A DNA stretch of 64,000 nt from Rhizobium leguminosarum bv. viciae USDA 2370 (GCF_002008365.1 NZ_MRDL01000051.1:62001-126000), one strand, 5' to 3'. Positions 43,229 through 52,087 are shown, counted from the stretch's first letter. The notes: generated by a model not told the origin, from the letters alone. Numbers and translations: made by a program.

Positions 43229-44244
43229 GATGCCCGGGCCTTGGCATTGCTACGCTGGTCGGCGTTGCGGCGCTGGTAGAAGGTGCGGATGACCTCTTCG
43301 ATGTCGGGCTCGTGCAGCGCCACGTCCTTGAGGTCGCGCCCGCTACCGACCTCCGACAGGATTGCGACCAGCGAGATGTCTTCACGCTCGATGAGATAGT
43401 TCTTGCGCAAGCCCTCGTCGCTGACGAGGGCCGCTGTGCGCAATGGGAGCGGTCCAGGGTCACTGGCAAATTCGAGTGTCAGCCGCCGGGCAGAGCCCAA
43501 TGCCGCGCGCAGGCTCTTCAACTCGCCGTCGAAGATGAGCCTGCTGTGATCGACCATGATCAGCCGCGGGCAGATGGTCTCGATGTCCTGCAGGTCATGG
43601 GTGGTGAGAATGATGGTGACGCCGCGCTCGCGGTTGATTTCGGCGAGAAAGCGCCGAACCGCATCCTTGGCGACCACATCAAGACCGATGGTCGGTTCGT
43701 CCAGAAAGAGGATCTTGGGGTCGTGCAGCAGTGACATCACGATCTCGGCGCGCATGCGCTGACCGAGGCTGAGCTGGCGCACCGCGCGGTCGAGAAAGGG
43801 CGTCAAATCCAGCAATTCGCTGAATCGCCGGAGATTATCCGCATAACGCGCGACGGGGATATCATAGATGCGCTGGTGCAAGGTAAAACTGTCGACCAAC
43901 GGCAGGTCCCACCACAGCTGGCTGCGTTGGCCGAAGACAACGCCGATCTCGCGCGCATTGTCCATCCGCCTGAGATGTGGCGTCCGGCCGAGCACCGAGA
44001 GCGCGCCGGCGCTCGGCACCAGGATGCCGGTCATCATCTTGATCATCGTCGATTTGCCGGCGCCATTGGGGCCGAGATAACCCACAGCTTCGCCCGCCAC
44101 GATGTCGAAACCGATGTCGGAAACGGCCAGGACTTCTGTATATTCGTTGGTCACCAACGTCTTCAGGGCGCCGAGCAGGCCCGGAAATCGCTTGTGCTGC
44201 CGGAAGCGTTTGCTGACGCCCCGCGCCTCGATCAAAGCCGTCAT
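43225..44244 (-). CDS. ABC-2 exporter ATP-binding subunit
   Basis: 339 residues from ATG 44244. Walker A is GYLGPNGAGKST (about 55-66), the signature LSLGQRMRAE (a variant of LSGGQ), Walker B ILFLDEPTIGLD. The extended N-terminus (RGVSKRFRQHKRFPGLLGALKTLV) and the long C-terminal domain fit COG4586. With the two permeases it makes the uncharacterised group to which a viologen/drug exporter of cyanobacteria was assigned. The exported substrate is not evident here. Confidence 0.87.
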   Translation of the reverse strand: MTALIEARGVSKRFRQHKRFPGLLGALKTLVTNEYTEVLAVSDIGFDIVAGEAVGYLGPNGAGKSTMIKMMTGILVPSAGALSVLGRTPHLRRMDNAREIGVVFGQRSQLWWDLPLVDSFTLHQRIYDIPVARYADNLRRFSELLDLTPFLDRAVRQLSLGQRMRAEIVMSLLHDPKILFLDEPTIGLDVVAKDAVRRFLAEINRERGVTIILTTHDLQDIETICPRLIMVDHSRLIFDGELKSLRAALGSARRLTLEFASDPGPLPLRTAALVSDEGLRKNYLIEREDISLVAILSEVGSGRDLKDVALHEPDIEEVIRTFYQRRNADQRSNAKARAS

Positions 44245-44401
44245 GTGTATTTCCTCGAGGGTAATTCCAGCCGATTCGGCAGCAGCATCCAGGCTAACGC
44301 GGGGTGCGGCCAGTTCAAGCAAAAGTCGCTTTTTTGGCGTTACTCAATCGAACCTGGCCTTTTGCGTTGACAGCCATGATCAATCGATTCCTGCTAGGAT
44401 C

Positions 44402-44944
44402 ATGAGGATTCTCGCAATATCCGGCAGCGCCCGGCTCAATTCTACCAATACGGCTATGCTGCGGGCGATCCGTGCCATAGCGCCCAGTGATATCGAGGTT
44501 TCGATCTTCGATGGCGTCGGACGGTTGCCGGTATTCTCGCCTGACCTCGAGGGAGAATCTCTACCGGAGGCGGTGCGGGATTTCATAGATGTGATCGCCA
44601 AGAGCGACGGGGTGATCATTGCCAGCCCGGAATATGTGCGATCCATCCCCGGCGGCCTCAAGAATGCGATCGACTGGCTCGTATCAGGAGAGCAGATCGT
44701 TCATAAGCCGATCGCCTTGCTGCACGCCTCGCATCGGGGCGACGACATGCTGGCGGGTCTTCGCACCGTTCTTGGGACCATCACCGACCGTTTCGCGGAG
44801 GATATCTTCCTCCGGCTCCCTTTGATGAAACTGGATCCAGCCGAGGTGCTTCGAAGCATCGAGACAGCGGAGAACCGTTCCAGGGTGCGGGCCTATCTTC
44901 ACGCATTTTCGGCCTATTGCGGGGCAGACGCCGAGACTGCCTGA
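44402..44944 (+). CDS. NAD(P)H-dependent FMN reductase-like flavoprotein
   Basis: 180 residues from ATG 44402. SGSARLNSTNTAMLRAI is the flavin phosphate-binding loop (G-S-x-R-x-x-S-x-N), and ASPEYVRSIPGGLKNAIDWL is the second flavin motif, both of the NADPH-FMN reductase/chromate-reductase group. It reduces quinones, azo dyes or metals with FMN. Divergent from the ABC-2 operon, with 157 bases between. Confidence 0.87.
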   Translation: MRILAISGSARLNSTNTAMLRAIRAIAPSDIEVSIFDGVGRLPVFSPDLEGESLPEAVRDFIDVIAKSDGVIIASPEYVRSIPGGLKNAIDWLVSGEQIVHKPIALLHASHRGDDMLAGLRTVLGTITDRFAEDIFLRLPLMKLDPAEVLRSIETAENRSRVRAYLHAFSAYCGADAETA

Positions 44945-44958
44945 GGCTCGCCTCTCCA

Positions 44959-45105
44959 TCATCGAACCTCCATCAGAAGGCCGCTCTCGAACGCCGATTT
45001 GTCGTGAAGGGTGTGCAGAATGACAAGCGGGGCTGCGAGCAGTGCGGCGAGGATGAAGGCGGAGAGGAAGTGTCTCGTCAGGAGACGAAGGATAGGTCGG
45101 ATCAT
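44959..45105 (-). CDS. 48-residue membrane peptide facing a two-component system
   Basis: From ATG 45105, with CTGGAGATCAAG before it. MIRPILRLLTRHFLSAFILAAL is the N-terminus: a basic start and then a hydrophobic helix (LSAFILAALLAAPLVILHTL), followed by DKSAFESGLLMEVR. One membrane span. It is divergent from the response regulator, 140 bp away. I do not recognise a family. It could be a target or modulator of the kinase. Confidence 0.5.
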   Translation of the reverse strand: MIRPILRLLTRHFLSAFILAALLAAPLVILHTLHDKSAFESGLLMEVR

Positions 45106-45245
45106 CTTGATCTCCAGCTGCCGCGAATATTCTTTGTGCTGGACCTCAACAATTGCAGCAGCATGACCGGCTGCCTTGCAAGCTCCGCAATGCTGCTGCA
45201 ACCCTTGTGGCAGACAGAGGGGGTGAGCGAGACAATGGACGGGCG

Positions 45246-45917
45246 ATGCGGATACTGCTGATAGAGGATGAGAGGGAGCTGGCCGAGGCGCTGTCGGCCG
45301 CGCTCGGCAAACATGGGATCGTCACCGACCACACGATGCATCTGGCAGACGCCGTCGAGTTGACGCGGCAGAACCTCTACGATGCGATCCTGCTTGACCG
45401 GCGCCTGCCTGACGGGGAGGGGCTGAGCTTCATTCCGGAGCTCAGGCGGACGGGCAAGGATACGCCGATCATCGTGCTGACGGCGCGCAACGAACCGAAG
45501 GAGCGGATCGAAGGCCTCGACCTCGGGGCCGACGACTATCTCGGCAAGCCGTTCCTGGTCGAGGAGCTGATGGCGCGGTTGAGAGCCGTGCTGCGGCGAT
45601 CGCCTGAACTGGCCGAACTCAAGATCACTGCCGGACGGATGGTGATCGACCCACTGCATCTGAGCGTCACCGTCGATGCCGTGCCGCTGGACCTGCCCCG
45701 GCGCGAACTTCTGGTGCTGGCGGCACTCGCAAGGCGCAAGGAGAAGACCGTGCTGCGCTCGACGCTGGAAGCGGCTGTCTACAACTACGAAGAGGAAATC
45801 CAGTCGAACGCGCTCGACGCGCATATATCGCGGCTGCGCAAGCGGCTGATCGATGCTGGCGCCGGCGTCGCGATCCATAATATTCGCGGCGTCGGTTACC
45901 TCATGAAGGAAGAATGA
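45246..45917 (+). CDS. OmpR-family response regulator
   Basis: 223 residues from ATG 45246. The receiver domain has Asp51 (AILLDRRLPDGEGL) as phosphorylation site and Lys101 (YLGKPF). The C-terminal winged helix is of the OmpR/PhoB type (LEAAVYNYEEEIQSNALDAHISRLRKRL). It overlaps the sensor kinase by four bases (ATGA), so they are co-translated. The frame stays open upstream, but that part precedes the receiver domain and lacks conservation. Confidence 0.9.
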   Translation: MRILLIEDERELAEALSAALGKHGIVTDHTMHLADAVELTRQNLYDAILLDRRLPDGEGLSFIPELRRTGKDTPIIVLTARNEPKERIEGLDLGADDYLGKPFLVEELMARLRAVLRRSPELAELKITAGRMVIDPLHLSVTVDAVPLDLPRRELLVLAALARRKEKTVLRSTLEAAVYNYEEEIQSNALDAHISRLRKRLIDAGAGVAIHNIRGVGYLMKEE

Positions 45918-47269
45918 TGACCAAGGCGCAATACACCAATCCGTCGCTTTGGTGGCGGCTGAGCTGGCAACTCAGCATTGTATTCGTCGCCGTGGTGGCG
46001 GCGGTGATCTTCGGTCTCTGTGTTTATGGTGCGACGATCCTTTCTCCCAACGTCGCGCTGGAGGATCATGTCACCGCGGTACTGGCCCGGTCCGTCGCGC
46101 TCGATGCGCAGGGCCAGCTTGAAATACGCGATACGCCAGAGCTGGCGTCGCTCAAGGAGCAGTATGACGGGCTTTGGTATGTCGCCGCCACGACGAACGG
46201 TTCTTCGGTATCCTATGGCGCCATTCCTGCAGCCTATAGTGAACTTGCGCATCTCACCCATTTGTTCCAGGGCGCAGACATCAGGGGATCGGTCGGCACC
46301 AACGAGATCGCGTCCGTTGAAAACGTGGAGACTGCCATAGGCGAGCTCCGAGTTCTGTTTGGCGGCGTCGCCGACAAGGGTTGGCCCGTTCTTGTCCTTA
46401 TGGGCGCCGTCTATCCGATCTATGTCTCGCTGCTCACCGTCGCCTTGCCGGCGGTTTTTCTTGCCGTTCCGCGAATTGTCAGGCGTGCCCTGGCCAGTGT
46501 CAGCGAGGTTGCCCGCAAGGCATCGGAGATCGAACCTCGCCGCTACGATGCACGCCTGCCTCTGGACGGCATCCCCAAGGAGGTGGCCCCGCTGGTGATT
46601 GCCTTCAACGAGGCGCTTGACCGGCTGGAAAATGAATTCCGCAAACGGCAACACTTCCTTATCGATGCCGCGCATGAACTCAGGACGCCGATCGCGATCA
46701 TGCAGACGCGGATCGACGGAACACCCGAGGGTCAGGACCGCAGGCGATTGCTCGATGACGTCGCGCGCCTCGCCGAGACTGCCGAACAACTGCTCGATTT
46801 CGAGCGTAACAATCAGGCGATCGATCTGCACGAAACGATCGATCTCGTCGAAGTCGCCCGAACGGTCGTTGCCGATCTCGCGCCGCTGGCGATTGCCGAC
46901 GGCTATCAAATCTCGTTCCTGAGCGAGGCGGAGAGCCTTGAACGCCGGGGCAGCCCTTCCGCCCTGCCGCGGGCGATGAGCAACTTGGTGCGCAACGCCA
47001 TCGACCACGGCGGCAACAGGGGGATGATCACGGTTTCGGTATCGCGCTCGCCTTCCGGCGGCGGCCGGATCAGTGTCGCCGACGAAGGGCCGGGTATTCC
47101 GGCCGAACATCGGGAGCTGGTGTTCGAGCCTTTCTATCGCGTCACCCCGAAAAGCAGGGGCGCCGGTCTCGGCCTCAGCCTCGTCAAACAGGTCGCCGCA
47201 AACCATGGCGGCGAGGTCAGCATCGAGAGCAGTGCTGCCGGAACGCGGGTGACGATCGAACTCGCATAG
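45914..47269 (+). CDS. Two-component sensor histidine kinase
   Basis: 451 residues. Two membrane spans (about 20-43 and 155-185) flank a periplasmic sensor of about 110 residues. After a HAMP-like linker the H-box is DAAHELRTPIAI (about 250), the N-box NAIDHGGNRG, and G-boxes DEGPGIP and GAGLGLSLVKQV. It phosphorylates the regulator encoded just upstream. The sensor domain has no cysteine pair or obvious ligand motif. The signal is unknown. Confidence 0.9.
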   Translation: MMTKAQYTNPSLWWRLSWQLSIVFVAVVAAVIFGLCVYGATILSPNVALEDHVTAVLARSVALDAQGQLEIRDTPELASLKEQYDGLWYVAATTNGSSVSYGAIPAAYSELAHLTHLFQGADIRGSVGTNEIASVENVETAIGELRVLFGGVADKGWPVLVLMGAVYPIYVSLLTVALPAVFLAVPRIVRRALASVSEVARKASEIEPRRYDARLPLDGIPKEVAPLVIAFNEALDRLENEFRKRQHFLIDAAHELRTPIAIMQTRIDGTPEGQDRRRLLDDVARLAETAEQLLDFERNNQAIDLHETIDLVEVARTVVADLAPLAIADGYQISFLSEAESLERRGSPSALPRAMSNLVRNAIDHGGNRGMITVSVSRSPSGGGRISVADEGPGIPAEHRELVFEPFYRVTPKSRGAGLGLSLVKQVAANHGGEVSIESSAAGTRVTIELA

Positions 47270-47373
47270 GTCAGGCCTGCTTGAGTAGAATCCACCTTGG
47301 TTCTGATCAGGAAAGGCTCTAGGAAGCGATCTGTAATGTTGCGGCAATTGTCGACCGCCACTTTCGCCCGACA

Positions 47374-47476
47374 CTAGAGCGCCGCGCGTCCGACAAGACG
47401 CGCTAGGACGCTCTAGCACTTTAAACTGCGCATGATCCTTTCCGAAAATCGATTTCGATTTTAGGGGTTATGCGCT
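47374..47476 (+). repeat. Rhizobial intergenic palindromic repeat, copy 2
   Basis: GCGCGTC (47384) pairs with GACGCGC (47397); then AGCACTTTAAACTGC; then an outer GCGCAT/ATGCGC pair surrounding AAAATCG/CGATTTT. The arrangement equals copy 1 at 3263-3350, and the shared stretch ATCGATTTCGATT is exact. It ends at the start region of the lipoprotein gene, where it overlaps an in-frame ATG at 47470. Confidence 0.65.
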
Positions 47477-47499
47477 ATCGGCGACGGAGGCCAGACAGC

Positions 47500-48369
47500 G
47501 TGCGCAGCAATCCATTCCCATTTTCCTTCCCATTGGCGTCGAGAGGCTTGTCTCTCGCACTGCCCTTGGCGCTCGCCATGGCCGCGGCCGGTTGCAGCTC
47601 GGTGCCACTGAAGGAGGCCGGCACGCTTTCTTCCTATGGCAATCTCGGCGCGCCGAAGGGCAAGCTGTCGAAATCGCGCGTCTATGTCGATGGGACGCGC
47701 CTTAGCCCGGCAAAGACGGTGAGCATCGTGCCGACGACCTTCGCCTTCGACGCCGCGACCCGCGTCAAATCGGACGCCGACCGCGTGATGGTGGCGAACG
47801 CGCTGGACCGGGCGCTCTGCATTTCGCTCAGCGACAAATATCAGCTGGTCTCAGCCGGCCAGCCGGCGGACCTGACAATCCGCTCGGTCGTCACCGACAT
47901 CGTGCCGACCAACAAGGCGATGGCCGGTGTTTCGACCGTCGTGACCGTCGGTACCGGTTTCGTGCTGCCGGTCGGCGTGCCGCGGCTGCCGGCCGGCCTG
48001 GGCGGACTGGCGGTCGAGGCGGAAGCCGTCGACAGCGGTGGCGTGCAGCGGGCGGCCATCGTCTGGTCGCGCGGGGCAAACTCGCTGCAGAACAACCCCC
48101 GCGTTTCCGAAGTCGGCGACGCCTATAGCCTGGCTTCGAAATTCAGCAGCGAGTTTTCCCGCATGTTGATCAAAGGCAAGGAGCCGAAGGGATTGGATAT
48201 CTCGCTGCCGTCGGGGCAGCGGATGAAATCGTGGCTCGGCGGAAAACCGAAATACGCCGCCTGCGACGCCTTCGGCCGACCGCCCGGACTGATGGGGGCT
48301 GTGGCTGCCAAATACGGCGCGCCGCCGCAATGGACCGAGAAGAAGCCGAAACCGGCCGCGACCTATTGA
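47500..48369 (+). CDS. DUF3313-like lipoprotein
   Basis: 289 residues from GTG 47500 (GGAGG eight bases upstream); ATG 47470 lies in the repeat element and would make an unusually long leader. The lipobox is AAAGC (Cys32), so it is lipid-anchored in the inner or outer membrane. The body holds SSYGNLGAPKGKLSKSRVYVDGTRL and GGLAVEAEAVDSGGVQRAAIVWSRG, which match DUF3313 from memory. Function unknown, often near envelope stress genes. Confidence 0.75.
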   Translation: MRSNPFPFSFPLASRGLSLALPLALAMAAAGCSSVPLKEAGTLSSYGNLGAPKGKLSKSRVYVDGTRLSPAKTVSIVPTTFAFDAATRVKSDADRVMVANALDRALCISLSDKYQLVSAGQPADLTIRSVVTDIVPTNKAMAGVSTVVTVGTGFVLPVGVPRLPAGLGGLAVEAEAVDSGGVQRAAIVWSRGANSLQNNPRVSEVGDAYSLASKFSSEFSRMLIKGKEPKGLDISLPSGQRMKSWLGGKPKYAACDAFGRPPGLMGAVAAKYGAPPQWTEKKPKPAATY

Positions 48370-48433
48370 GAGACGATGTGCGGCGGCGCCGACTGCCCCC
48401 GCGACCAGCACTCAGCCCGCCCCAGGCTGACGG

Positions 48434-48476
48434 GACGGACGGAGCAAAGGCGGGCAAGGCCTGTGCTCCGTCCGTC
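48434..48476. terminator. Hairpin between convergent genes
   Basis: GACGGACGGAGCA and TGCTCCGTCCGTC form a perfect 13-bp stem with a 17-base loop between the lipoprotein gene and the acetyltransferase gene. There is no U-run, but its placement between two stops favours bidirectional termination. Confidence 0.45.
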
Positions 48477-48498
48477 TGGAATTCCGTCGCGCTTCATT

Positions 48499-49089
48499 TC
48501 AGCTGGCGGTTCCGGGCCTCAGCCAGAAATACAGTTTGATCTGATCGGGCCTGTCGGAGGGATTCGGGCCGCGCATGAACAATTCGCCGCCATTGCGCTC
48601 GATCACCCGCCGCGAGGCGTCGTTGTCCTCGTTGCAGAGGACGACCAGGCGGTCGAGGCCTTCCTTCGATGCCACAGCCATCAGAAGGCTCAGCGCGGTG
48701 GTCGCGTGGCCATTGCGCTGTTTCCACGGTACGACGGAATATCCCACATGGCCAGACACCTCGGGCGGCAGCTCCTCGGTGCCCGCTTGAAAGCGGAGGC
48801 TGATGCTGCCGCAGAATTCTCCGTCCCAGATCCAGAACAGACGGGTGGTGAGAGGCGGCGATCCGAATCCAGCCCGCTGTCTACCATCAGGAATGAGATC
48901 GTGGAGAAACCCTAATCTGTTCTGGCGCAGCCGCTGAAGCTCGCCGTGAACATAGGCCTCATTGCCCGCGCAGCGCGGATCGGGAGACCAGCCGGCGGCA
49001 AGCGCCGCTTCGAAACCCGACAGGTTTTCCAGATCCGGCTGCAGCAGGACGACGCGGCCGGCGCACTTTGCTGTTTCTCCAGACGTCAT
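48499..49089 (-). CDS. GNAT-family acetyltransferase
   Basis: 196 residues. GHVGYSVVPWKQRNGHATTALSLLMAVASKEGLDRLVVLCNEDNDASRRVIERNGGELF contains the acetyl-CoA loop (RNGHAT, the Q/R-x-x-G-x-A pattern of the family in a slightly changed form) and the NxxS motif. It acetylates an unknown substrate. It is preceded by a long N-terminal segment without homology (about 40 residues). Confidence 0.85.
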   Translation of the reverse strand: MTSGETAKCAGRVVLLQPDLENLSGFEAALAAGWSPDPRCAGNEAYVHGELQRLRQNRLGFLHDLIPDGRQRAGFGSPPLTTRLFWIWDGEFCGSISLRFQAGTEELPPEVSGHVGYSVVPWKQRNGHATTALSLLMAVASKEGLDRLVVLCNEDNDASRRVIERNGGELFMRGPNPSDRPDQIKLYFWLRPGTAS

Positions 49090-49194
49090 CTAGCACCTAG
49101 GTTCGCGTCGCCTAACCAAGTGTGCGCCCCCCACTCGCGTAGACAAACACGCCCCACTGGCGATTGGAAGCCGTGCAACGGGCTTTCGGCCATC

Positions 49195-49221
49195 AAAAAA
49201 GCCCCGCATTTCATGCGAGGC
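49195..49221 (-). terminator. Rho-independent terminator of the BA14K gene
   Basis: On the minus strand GCCTCGCAT, GAA, ATGCGGGGC and then TTTTTT: a stem with one G-T wobble followed directly by a T-run. It follows the BA14K gene's stop by about 22 bases. Confidence 0.75.
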
Positions 49222-49243
49222 TTGCTCTGATGGATAGGTCGGA

Positions 49244-49732
49244 CTAGCGGCACTGGCGGCGCGGGCCGTAGTTCGGCTGGTAGGTATTGTCATAGGCGCG
49301 GTAGGACCGATAGCGGGAGTAGCAATAATCGGCATGTGAGCTGTACCCTTGCGAGGTATAGGCCCGCGGCTGCGAGGCAATGATGCCGCCGATGAGGGCG
49401 CCGGCCGCCAGACCGCCTATGATGGCGCCGGTGTTGTCATTATGGCGCCAGCCGCGATCGTAGCGTCGATACGAGCCATAACGGTCGTCGCGATAATAAT
49501 CCCGGTCGCGGTAGTGGTGACGGTTGCGATACCACCTGCGATTATTACCGAACTGACCCGGGCAGTTTGTGAAGTTATTGCAGCCGACGGTCATGATGCG
49601 GGCACCGGTATTTCCCGGTACCGGCTGCGCCGCCGATTGGACCGGGCTCGGCACGAAGGCCGGGCCTGCCGAGGCCGGCATTCCGGAGAAGGCCGTCGCT
49701 ATCGACAGGGCAATGATGGCGAATCTGTTCAT
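49244..49732 (-). CDS. BA14K-family exported protein
   Basis: 162 residues from ATG 49732 (AAGGTGAGTAAA before it). A signal peptide ends near PASA (about 21). The middle is rich in Arg, Tyr and Asp (YRNRHHYRDRDYYRDDRYGSYRRY), with a hydrophobic glycine stretch (GAIIGGLAAGALIGGIIA). The C-terminal HADYCYSRYRSYRAYDNTY is the BA14K/immunoreactive-antigen domain, in which the Cys is conserved. It is a surface or periplasmic lectin-like protein in rhizobia and Brucella. Confidence 0.83.
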   Translation of the reverse strand: MNRFAIIALSIATAFSGMPASAGPAFVPSPVQSAAQPVPGNTGARIMTVGCNNFTNCPGQFGNNRRWYRNRHHYRDRDYYRDDRYGSYRRYDRGWRHNDNTGAIIGGLAAGALIGGIIASQPRAYTSQGYSSHADYCYSRYRSYRAYDNTYQPNYGPRRQCR

Positions 49733-50094
49733 TTTACTCACCTTGGGTCAACGGATGTATCGAGGGGGTAACGCAGCGGAAGGGAATAGGTTTCATTTTG
49801 GGATGGAATGAGGCGGCGTATGTGCGTTTTTGCTAACATAATAGGCCTGTGCACCACTACCGGACGTCAGGAACCGACCGGTCCTAAAACGCTGGACAGC
49901 TTCGCCACCGCCAATGGGCGGGAATGTCTGAGAAGATCGCACCGACGACGCGGCGCAGACGAACTTTACTCTTATCGGAGCTCAATGTCGGACGGCTCGT
50001 TCGGGGGGCGGCATGTGCGTCGAAAGCGCGACATTGATGGCACCAGCGTGCGACACCATCCGTCGGGCATACGCCTGGCCCTTCGGCTATCCGA
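49733..50094. other. Intergenic stretch without recognised gene
   Basis: 362 bases between a minus-strand gene start and the stop of the acyltransferase gene (both minus). It should contain the BA14K promoter. I see no repeat, fossil or structured element. Confidence 0.4.
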
Positions 50095-51126
50095 TCATGC
50101 GGCAGCCAGCCGGCTCGTCAGCCTTTTCGACCAAGCCATCACTGGGCGCTCCACCATGATCCACGATACCAAAGCGGTGAGTACGGATAACGATCCAGCG
50201 ACGAGCATCGTAAGCGGGCCGCGCGAGAAGAAGTCACCGACGCCAAAACGGGCGCTCAATGCAAAAAGAACCGCCCAGACCGGAAGATGGAAGAGATAGG
50301 CGCCGTAGCTGATCCGGCCCAAGCCGCTGAGAGATCTGTTCGCAAGGATTTTGAGAAACTGCCCTTTTGAGGCCACTGCCACGATTGCGGCCAGCGGCAA
50401 GACGAGGGCGGCCTCGAGGACGACCCATTGAACGAGGTTTCCCAAGTCAAAAGCGATTTGCATGATAGATCCAGCCAAACCGACCGGTACTGACAACCAG
50501 AGGAGCCATCGCGGAGCGCTCCACCCTTCTGCAGACAGGAACGACAAAGCGGCACCGGCCGCCAAAGCATCGATTGAATCGAAAGGCAGCGCATTGGCTT
50601 CATCAACCTTGCCGAGGGCAAATGCGCAAACGCGGTAGAGTACGGTGCAGGAAACAAGTGCGCCGCATAATTTCAGAAAATGACGGGACGGCAACGCCAG
50701 GATCACAAAAGGCCAAATCAGGTAGAATTGCTCTTCGACTGCAAGTGTCCAAAGGTGCCCTAGTGCCCAAGGCTCGGACCCGTGCGTTGCATACCAGATG
50801 TTGGAGAGGAACAATGCATGCCACGGCAACGACTCCTGCATCATCGGGAGACGTAACGGGCCTGCTGCCAGCCAACAAAATCCCAGCGTCAGGAAGTAGG
50901 GTGGCCAAATTCTCGCTGCTCTTCGCGCGAAGAACACAGTTATACCAGCCGTGTGATTATCGTGTCCCTTGACGTCTAACAGAATGTTTGTGATGAGGAA
51001 TCCGCTCAACACAAAGAAGAACCGAACTCCGAGGTGGCCAAGGTTCGAGCTTTCTTGCCAGAAATGAGAATAAAACACTGACAGAAGTGCAAACGCTCGT
51101 AATCCGTCTAGCTGATGCTCCCGCAA
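50095..51126 (-). CDS. Acyltransferase 3 (OafA/YrhL-like) membrane protein
   Basis: 343 residues from a TTG at 51126, with a GGGGTG-like leader; no ATG precedes it in frame. HQLDGLRAFALLSVFYSHFW has the family's conserved start with the catalytic His, and GVRFFFVLSGFLI and LWTLAVEEQFYLIWP are also typical. About ten membrane spans. It O-acylates surface carbohydrate, such as lipopolysaccharide or exopolysaccharide, from acyl-CoA in the cytoplasm. Confidence 0.85.
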   Translation of the reverse strand: MREHQLDGLRAFALLSVFYSHFWQESSNLGHLGVRFFFVLSGFLITNILLDVKGHDNHTAGITVFFARRAARIWPPYFLTLGFCWLAAGPLRLPMMQESLPWHALFLSNIWYATHGSEPWALGHLWTLAVEEQFYLIWPFVILALPSRHFLKLCGALVSCTVLYRVCAFALGKVDEANALPFDSIDALAAGAALSFLSAEGWSAPRWLLWLSVPVGLAGSIMQIAFDLGNLVQWVVLEAALVLPLAAIVAVASKGQFLKILANRSLSGLGRISYGAYLFHLPVWAVLFALSARFGVGDFFSRGPLTMLVAGSLSVLTALVSWIMVERPVMAWSKRLTSRLAAA

Positions 51127-51260
51127 TCGACACCCCGATGCTTAAATCTCACAAAAGATACAGGACGTTTCCTTGGTGGCGATAATAAAGCTCTTCGAAA
51201 ATTGCAATGTCAAATTACTCCTGCAGCGCATCGCTACCGGCTGATTTGCTAGAGCTACAC

Positions 51261-51358
51261 AGCAGGCCGCTGGCGCAGCACTACTCGCTCTATAACGACA
51301 GGGGAAATCAACGGGCTGGGAGGCGCTGAGCGAGAGGCTGGCGCGGGCCGGGGTCTGA
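51261..51358 (+). pseudogene. Terminase small-subunit fossil, C-terminal part, copy 1
   Basis: One frame gives RPLAQHYSLYNDRGNQR, and after a frame change GKSTGWEALSERLARAGV and a stop, the expected end of a phage terminase small subunit. The first part matches the ARHHSLYND segment of the second copy at 52557-52596. A frameshift and missing N-terminus make it a pseudogene. An 8-bp-stem hairpin (AACGAAGT/ACTTCGTT) lies downstream at 51482-51501. Confidence 0.55.
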
Positions 51359-51590
51359 CACGGGTGCCAGGGATATCGTCATTGGATGTCATCGAAGGAC
51401 GTTGACGCCATAGCAATCTCTCTTGAAATCATAGAGCGGTTTCCGATGTTCAATATTAATACGGCGGTCAACCTCATGTGTAACGAAGTCTTAACTTCGT
51501 TTGGTAACCAGATATTAAGACTTTCCTTGAGCCGTGTTGCTGTTTCTGTTTTCGTACGCCGGCAAATACTCTGAGATAAGGGTCTTCCAC

Positions 51591-51803
51591 ATGGCGCAAC
51601 CGACGCAATACATCATCATGGAGCCGCTGGGTGGCATGACCGATCTCGACTCCATACGCATGAGGCTTGCCGAGATCGGGCTGGCCCGCGAGGCGTTCTC
51701 CCTGGATTCGGATGTAGGCCGGCTCAGGCTGACCTTCTGGGAGCCGGATCGAATTGAGGCATTGCGCATATTGGCGCGGCTGGATCATTCCAATCCATGT
51801 TGA
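51591..51803 (+). CDS. Small hypothetical protein (70 residues), orphan
   Basis: From ATG 51591: MAQPTQYIIMEPLGGMTDLD at the start, then SIRMRLAEIGLAREAFSLDSDVGRLRLTFWE. Mixed alpha/beta character, no membrane span. It lies between the two terminase fossils. No family known. The ribosome-binding site is poor. Phage-cargo origin is possible but unproven. Confidence 0.45.
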   Translation: MAQPTQYIIMEPLGGMTDLDSIRMRLAEIGLAREAFSLDSDVGRLRLTFWEPDRIEALRILARLDHSNPC

Positions 51804-51880
51804 TCGGGCACCCTCCGGGAAGAGAGAAACGTGACGTGTGCGATCGGCAGAGAATAATTTTGAAGGGGAGCAAAGACAAA

Positions 51881-52087
51881 ATGACAACGATCAGTTTTCA
51901 ACGTCCGAAGCCATCGGTGTGGAGCCGCTTGGTCGAGGCGCTTCGTGCGCTGTTTTTCGCTGGCGTATCCGGAGAATGGCATTGGCACGGCAATGTCATG
52001 CGTCGCCGGCTTTCCGACGGCACGATTGTGACCAGAGAGCCGACTCCGGGGGAGATTTACAACAGGGACAGAGGTCTGGCTTCGTAG
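51881..52087 (+). CDS. Small hypothetical protein (68 residues), orphan
   Basis: From ATG 51881, with AGGGGAGCAAAGACAAA upstream. MTTISFQRPKPSVWSRLVEA, a WHWHGNVMRRRLSDGTIVTREPTPGE centre and RDRGLAS tail. Basic, no signal peptide. Same orientation and about 80 bases after the previous gene. No family recognised. Confidence 0.45.
   Translation: MTTISFQRPKPSVWSRLVEALRALFFAGVSGEWHWHGNVMRRRLSDGTIVTREPTPGEIYNRDRGLAS

Noticed and set aside
41622..43469. 615-residue minus-strand frame across the ABC-2 genes
   Set aside because: Only its C-terminal part (from GTG 42425) is the real permease; the rest is another frame of the first permease and the ATPase.
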